From Brachionus plicatilis (lineage: Eukaryota > Rotifera > Eurotatoria > Ploima > Brachionidae): a stretch of 64,000 nt of DNA. The translations under genes were made by a program, and so were the position numbers. The notes under the pieces were generated by a model. That model did no database searches and was not told the origin of the DNA. It was given only the letters and a program-made list of their open reading frames with translations. The stretch is from assembly GCA_010279815.1 (NCBI GenBank), contig QEOQ01000486.1:209342-273341 (forward strand), read 5' to 3'. Below are positions 58,409 to 64,000 of this stretch, piece by piece; within the stretch, counting starts at the first letter, position 1; each line of letters starts with the position of its first letter.

Positions 58409-61400
58409 ATGCAGTCTTCTTCAGTATTAATTGTGCCGGCTTCTCAATCCAGTGAACAAAAATCAACAGTCATTTTCCTACCAAACTTCATACCATTTGG
58501 TACCAGTGTAAATAATAGTGCTAAACCTGTTAAAAAAGAGCGGCCAATTAAGCCCAATTTGAAGCCAAAGCCGAGCAATGAGCTTAAAGTTGATCTAGTC
58601 TTGCCAAAGTCTGGCAAAAGGCGCAAGTCACGCTCCGGCGTTCCACCAAAAAAACAGAGACCTAACTCTGTCACTGCTAAACAAGAGAAAGTAAATGGAG
58701 AACCGTGCAAAGTAGAACCAGTGTGTAAAACAGAGTTTTCCCAAAGATTATTTGGTGAGTTACCCGGATATTATAGTCTGCTTTATCTGGGTTAAGTTAA
58801 TCTTATTGAGCTTGGATTTTTAAGATAAAACTCAAATATTTTCTCCATAAAATAAATAATAATAAAAACTTAAATATCAGCATTAAGCAGAATTTTTTCT
58901 AATTTTTTCTCTAAGACTCAATTGAATATTTATCGACAAATTGGAATAGCATACTCTCTAGTGGAAACGATACAGACCCAAAAGTACTCGAAAAATTCAG
59001 GCAATTTCACTGTGCTGATTGTTTAAAATCATTCCAAGATCAACAGCACCACCGAGTTAACATGAATACTCCTCCACCTCCGTTACAACCCATCTACGAG
59101 GACACCATTAACGGTTTGAGTGACTATTTCGGTCCGGGTTCGGGACAGGCGCCTAACCTAAGACTTTTGAGCCAAAATTCTCAAAGTGACGTCTCTAATT
59201 TCAAAACACCCAATGGTCAGGAAATTTATAATTTTGATTTACAAGAAAAAAAAATATGTAATTTTATTTTAAAATTTTTTTTATTTAAAATTGATTTAAT
59301 TTAATTTAAAATTTAAAATTTTATTTAAATTTTTATTAAAGCTCTGAGTCGAAAACTGGCTCAACGCAGACCAAAACAGGAATTAGTTGAACGAGGCATT
59401 CTACCTTGTAAGATCTTGTTTTACCCACAAAAAAATATGCTAGTTATTTTGAAACATTTTAGCTTCTCGTTTGCCAATGCAGCACTATGATCAATTGAAG
59501 CATTTGGAAAAGGCTCAGGTATTTATTTTATTTTACTAAATGTTTACCTGATTTAGTAGTCCTGAATTTGAATTTTATATATTTTTTTATTTAACTAAAA
59601 ATAGTAATCATTTAATGATTAAATATAGAAACAAAGTTAAAAATTATTTACTAATTTTATTGAGAATTTAATTGATTAAGTATTTATCATTTGATCATGT
59701 TGATGAACTTCAAGTAGCCAAATATTCCAATTTCATTTCAGACTTTTTTTTGCTGGTATATTAGATTCAAAAGAGTTCATTGAAATTTTTTTCTAGTAGA
59801 AAATAAACCTTAATACTTTTGATAGTTCTAAGAATATTTTAATTAGTAGTTTTATTACAAAGATAGATTAGATATTAAGATTCAATTTATCTATTCTTGA
59901 TTAATTTTATTTTTGAACAAAACTTCTACAGAAAATTTGTCGAGCACTTTCGGAATATTTTTTTAATTGATTTTGCTAAAAACTTTTAGATAGGTAAAAG
60001 AAAATTAAGTTTTACTGGTAAAATTTCATAAATCAACATCACTTTATTTCTATATTAAGCAAAAGAAAAAACAAATAATAAATAAACCCGATTTTGTAAT
60101 CTTGAATGTAAATTGATCCATTTTTTAAAAATAAATAAAAATAGAAATTAAAAAAAAAGTTTTTTTCAGACACAGTTTCCCTGTCATCAATCTCTTTGTT
60201 TTTTTCAAAATACTCAAAATAAATAAAAGACCAAAAAGAGTCTGATCAAAAGTTTGACCAGATGATCGCAATTAAAAAAATCTTAAATAAAAAATATTAA
60301 ACCATTATAATGAATTTTAATTTTAAAATTTTCAATCTTAATTTTTAGAACAAATTTTTTTCTTATGAAAAAATTTTTTTTTTTTCATAGACTGATGCTT
60401 TGAGTTAAATCTATATGTAATAGAAATGAAAAAAAAGTAGAAGAGTCTTACATTTTTGATCCAAAATCCGTACACGAACAGAATGGTTTCTTTACACAGA
60501 AGTGTTAACTAATTACCAACAAATTGTATAAAAATAAAATTTAAAGAGCAATCAAAACAAAAATTAAAGATCTTCAAAAAAAAGTTTTTGGAATTATTTA
60601 AAAAAATAAAATACAAATTAGGTAGTTTTTTATAAATATTTTTTTTTACTTAAAATTGGATTTGAAAATTAAATTTGTAAGAGTAAAATTTGTGATCTCA
60701 GTTTTAATTGAAGATTCTTTTTTCTAAGTAGAAATTGTAATTAGCTGGTACAACTGTTGACCAGATGGATTAAAAATTCAAGATAAGAAAATGCAAGAGA
60801 CTCAAAAAAATAAAAAATAAAGTAAGAATAGTTATTAACAGTAAACTTTTAGAAAAGCGTTTAGGAATTTGAATAATTAAAAAATACTCTTGAGTCAATG
60901 ATTTTATTAATCATCAAGTCGATTAATTATCAATATTATTGCTAAAATAGTAAATCATTAAGATTATCTCTAAAAATAATGCATTTATAAGCCAATCTTG
61001 TGAAAAAATACCTCATAATCATTTGAAACTTCAATAAAGACGATACAAAATAATTCAAAGAAAAAAATTCTTGAAATTATAAATTATTAGCATCGTAATT
61101 TAAATTTTGAAAACAAGTAAAACACTGTTTTTTTAATTAGAATCTTTAATTACATCAAATTGAATATTAATCTAAAATAGTAAGTTATGATAAGAAAAAG
61201 TTAAGAAAGCATTTTCATTATTTGAAAGAAAATAAAAAAAACAATTAAAAATTAATTTGAAATAATTTTAAATTTTATTTAAAAACTTTTATTTAAGTAA
61301 AAAAAAGTATGTAATATTTAAGGATCAAATATTTTATTAGCGCTCAGATTATTTAATAATGAGAATTTGTATCCACAGTGATTACGAAGCCTTTTAATTT

Positions 61401-64000
61401 CACTGCAATAGATATTAAATAAATCTTATCAAATAAAGTGTCCCTGTCTTTTTAAAGACTGATAAAAGGGTTATTGTGTTTTAAATTTTTGTCTCAGTCT
61501 AAAAATGTCTAAATTTCGACAAATAATAATTTTCGATCAATTTTATAAATGAAAATAAAATAAAAGATAGATAATTCAAAAAATTCCATCTATTGTCAAA
61601 AAAACCTTAAAAATCTGGTACGTTTCTTTCTCACATTGCCTTTAAAAAAAGGTAACTTTATATGCACTCAACTTAACTTATTTTATAAGTACTTAATGAA
61701 TTTTTTTCTTCATTAAAAATATCTAAAGGCTTACACAAACATTAAATTTTTTCTTCAATATTAATTTATTTGCTTTCTATAGAGTGGTGTCTTTTTTTTT
61801 AATTTTTGTCCATTCTGGTCTTTTAGAACTTTCATTGCCAATAAGTCAAAAGTATCTTATTTTAAAAAATAATTTTGGAGTCTGACACCAAGATGGTATT
61901 GGTGGTCTCGTGTTTGAAAAACTTTTTATTTAAAAATTTAAATAATTTACAAATTTCACAGATCAAAAAAAGTTTTTTATAAAAAAAAGTAAAATAAAAG
62001 AGATGAATGTTAATTCTAAAATTAAATACTGAACTTTATTTCAGCTTATTGCATTGAAATAGTTTGCTAGTTTTAAATTTTGCAAGGCTTTTTAAATGAA
62101 AAAATATGCGAGAATAAGACTGGAATTTAAATATAAATTACCAAAGAGAAACGTTATCTAATTTTATCAAGCTCAAAAATTTCCAAATCATAATTTATGG
62201 CCAATTTACAACTAACATTAAAAAAACTCGATTTGCATGCCGCAAATGTTTTGCCTTAAGAAAATGCCAAATAAATGAAATGCGCGGTCTTAACTAATTA
62301 AACAATAAAAATTTATCTTATTAGAAATTTTTTGCAGAAACCAATAATCCATTATTTAGCATTGCTTTTGGAAGGTAATTTTAATAATTTATCAGCAACA
62401 AGGCTTATAGATAGAGCAAAAATTATTCATATAGTTCAATAAAAATTTGTAAACACAGCTTTCTTATCTCTCTTTATCTCTCTCTCTCAAATAAAAATAA
62501 TTTTAACAAAATAATTTATTGACCTGAATCTATAAAACTCTGAATAGCATTTGTGCCTGATGAATTTTGAAGTCAGAATTCCATTTAAATTCCAATAATG
62601 TTCATGATCCTAAATCAGGTTGGAAATTTTTGACCAAAAATAAACAAAGACCTAAAACCATTGTTTTACCTAGCTTCAGGACATATTAGAGAACAAGCTT
62701 GAGAAGCGGCCGAACCGAGAAATCCTGGTGCAAAAAAACATCCTGCCAGATTCCAAGGCAGCGCCTTCGCTTCAGCTGAAATGCAATGAGTTGAAGCGCG
62801 CGCGTCTAGCCGATGATCTGAATGAAAAATTGGCCAAGCGGCCAGGTCCCCTGGAGCTGATCGAGTCCGGCATCCTGATCTCGCCAGACACCAGCTTAAC
62901 TGAAGCGATCAAAGGCGGGAAAATAATATATCCCAAGACTTCTCTGGTCAATCGGCATCATCCGTACAACAGGACAGATTTCCTCAACGATTCTGCCCTC
63001 AATTTAAACTTTAACCTGACTGATAACGAGGACAGCAATGCCAGCCAAGCAAGCACTTCTACCACCAAGACCATGGCCTCTTTGTCCTCTTCATCCATCA
63101 CCTCTTTTAACTTTTTGCCACAAAACGACACTGAGACACAGTCAAGCTTCAAAAATCTGCCTTCGCCTTTCACCCCGGAATCGGCGGACTCGCCAAGCAA
63201 AATGTCAAATAAATCAGCTGGTTCGCGCAGGCCAAAGTCAAGCACTGGAGCCGGCCCTTCGAATGCCACTGCGTCCAACAAATCCAACAAAAAAACCCTC
63301 ATTTTTCATCAATACCTAGGACCTAACCAAAAAATTTCCAAGACCACTTTGAAGTCAAAGCCAGTCCGGACAAAATCCAAATCATCCAGTTCGTCTTTAA
63401 TTAGTGAACTTACTTCTAATGAGATAAATTCGGACAATAACAGCAATGACAGCACCAACTACGAGCCACAAGAGGAGCTCAACGCTTACAAGATCAGGTT
63501 GGAACAGCAAAAAATGTACCTGTCTTTTAACAACAGTCCGAAACAAGTGGAAAGTGTTGAAGTAGAAGCGGACAATAAGGTTGAGACTGGCTCAAATTTT
63601 GCCACGTCCAACCAACCCATTCAGCTGGTGCCCATTGGGGATGTCAAAATGTTGGACAATTTTCAGAGTTTAATCAGCAATGGCCTGATGCCTTTCGGCA
63701 CAATTTCTCTCCTAAATAATGCGGATGGTTCTAATCCGACTTTGAATGCCGAATCTAAAATGGAAATGGACACAGAGACTAAAAAGGAAGTGAATGGTTT
63801 AAATTTGGAGGAAATGAGTGTAAACAAGCTGAGGGAAGAGTGTTCCAAGCGCAAATTGTCCAAGTCAGGCGTCAAACAAAAGCTTATTGACCGGCTGAAG
63901 GAGTATGCCAAAAAAGAATTGAGCAAACAAGTGATCAAATCGCCGGATTCAGGCGTCAATTTGGACAATTCGCCCAGCTTTGCTTCGTGTGAATCAAGTC
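58409..64000 (+). CDS. MRTF: Myocardin-related transcription factor (MRTF), 3' end beyond window
   Basis: Exons 58409-58754, 58916-59257, 59342-59407, 59463-59518 and 62680 to the edge. Phases agree, with about 710 residues visible. Three RPEL actin-binding motifs: SRKLAQRRPKQELVERGIL (about 231-250), LENKLEKRPNREILVQKNIL (273-292) and DDLNEKLAKRPGPLELIESG (315-334). The basic LKRARLADD between RPEL2 and 3 and the IFHQYLGPNQK block (about 475) correspond to the nuclear-import and SRF-binding boxes. A SAP domain (EEMSVNKLREECSKRKLSKS, then GVKQKLIDRLKEY) lies at about 645-680. MRTFs are held in the cytoplasm by G-actin and activate SRF targets when Rho signalling polymerises actin. Residues 1-229 form an unusual N-terminal extension with a Lys/Arg patch (KRRKSRSG) and a CADC...HH cluster. 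The coiled coil and activation domain lie past the window. Confidence 0.93.
59519..62679. other. Large MRTF intron, no embedded gene seen
   Basis: 3.2 kb of AT-rich sequence separating the RPEL1 linker exon from the exon with RPEL2 and 3. It contains a CT-rich microsatellite at about 62457-62490 but no recognisable mobile element or ORF. Confidence 0.55.

Overview
This is eukaryotic nuclear DNA from a small-genome invertebrate. It is very AT-rich outside exons, has many spliced genes with introns of about 50 bp mixed with long repeat-filled ones, and carries animal-specific gene families (MRTF, MPRIP, two-pore channel, neurochondrin, class A GPCR). The repeat content (Tc1/mariner, hAT, degraded LINEs, palindromic MITEs) and base composition remind me of monogonont rotifers such as Brachionus, but that placement is inference. 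No prokaryotic, organellar or viral gene was found.

Layout. 0.5-1.8 kb: a nearly intact-ended but coding-dead Tc1/mariner element. 4-10 kb (minus): a six-exon gene for a secreted protein with two tandem copies of the GPR158/GPR179-type ectodomain (Cache plus EGF-like), two furin-type sites between them and no seven-helix domain. 13.2-14.3 kb (minus): an intronless peptide-type GPCR. 14.3-21.8 kb: AT-rich DNA with palindromic MITEs. 21.9-35.1 kb (minus): a seven-exon MPRIP/outspread-like gene, its introns loaded with a hAT remnant, nested MITEs and transposon-protein debris. 35-41 kb: a possible regulatory block, two dead LINE fragments (one split by a hAT MITE with target-site duplication) and small uncertain ORFs. 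42-43.5 kb (minus): a short neurochondrin. 43.5-47.1 kb: MITE, a TATA/Inr core promoter and a low-complexity ORF. 47.2-52.4 kb (minus): an 18-exon two-pore channel (TPC2-like). 52.6-53.5 kb (minus): U11/U12 snRNP 48K. 53.7-54.1 kb (plus): SOSS-B/hSSB1-like OB-fold protein, divergent from the 48K gene. 54.75-55.35 kb (plus): ALR/GFER sulfhydryl oxidase. 58.4 kb to the right edge (plus): MRTF, cut off by the window end.

The exon models were assembled by hand from splice sites and reading-frame phase. In the main spliced genes every junction keeps phase, which is strong internal support, although individual coordinates may be off by a base. MPRIP-like and MRTF both belong to Rho/actin signalling, but nothing here shows they are co-regulated. 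The most unusual item is the 7TM-less, proprotein-like double GPR158 ectodomain. Next come the MITE families with clear target-site duplications and nesting, and the sequence departures in the two-pore channel and the GPCR.
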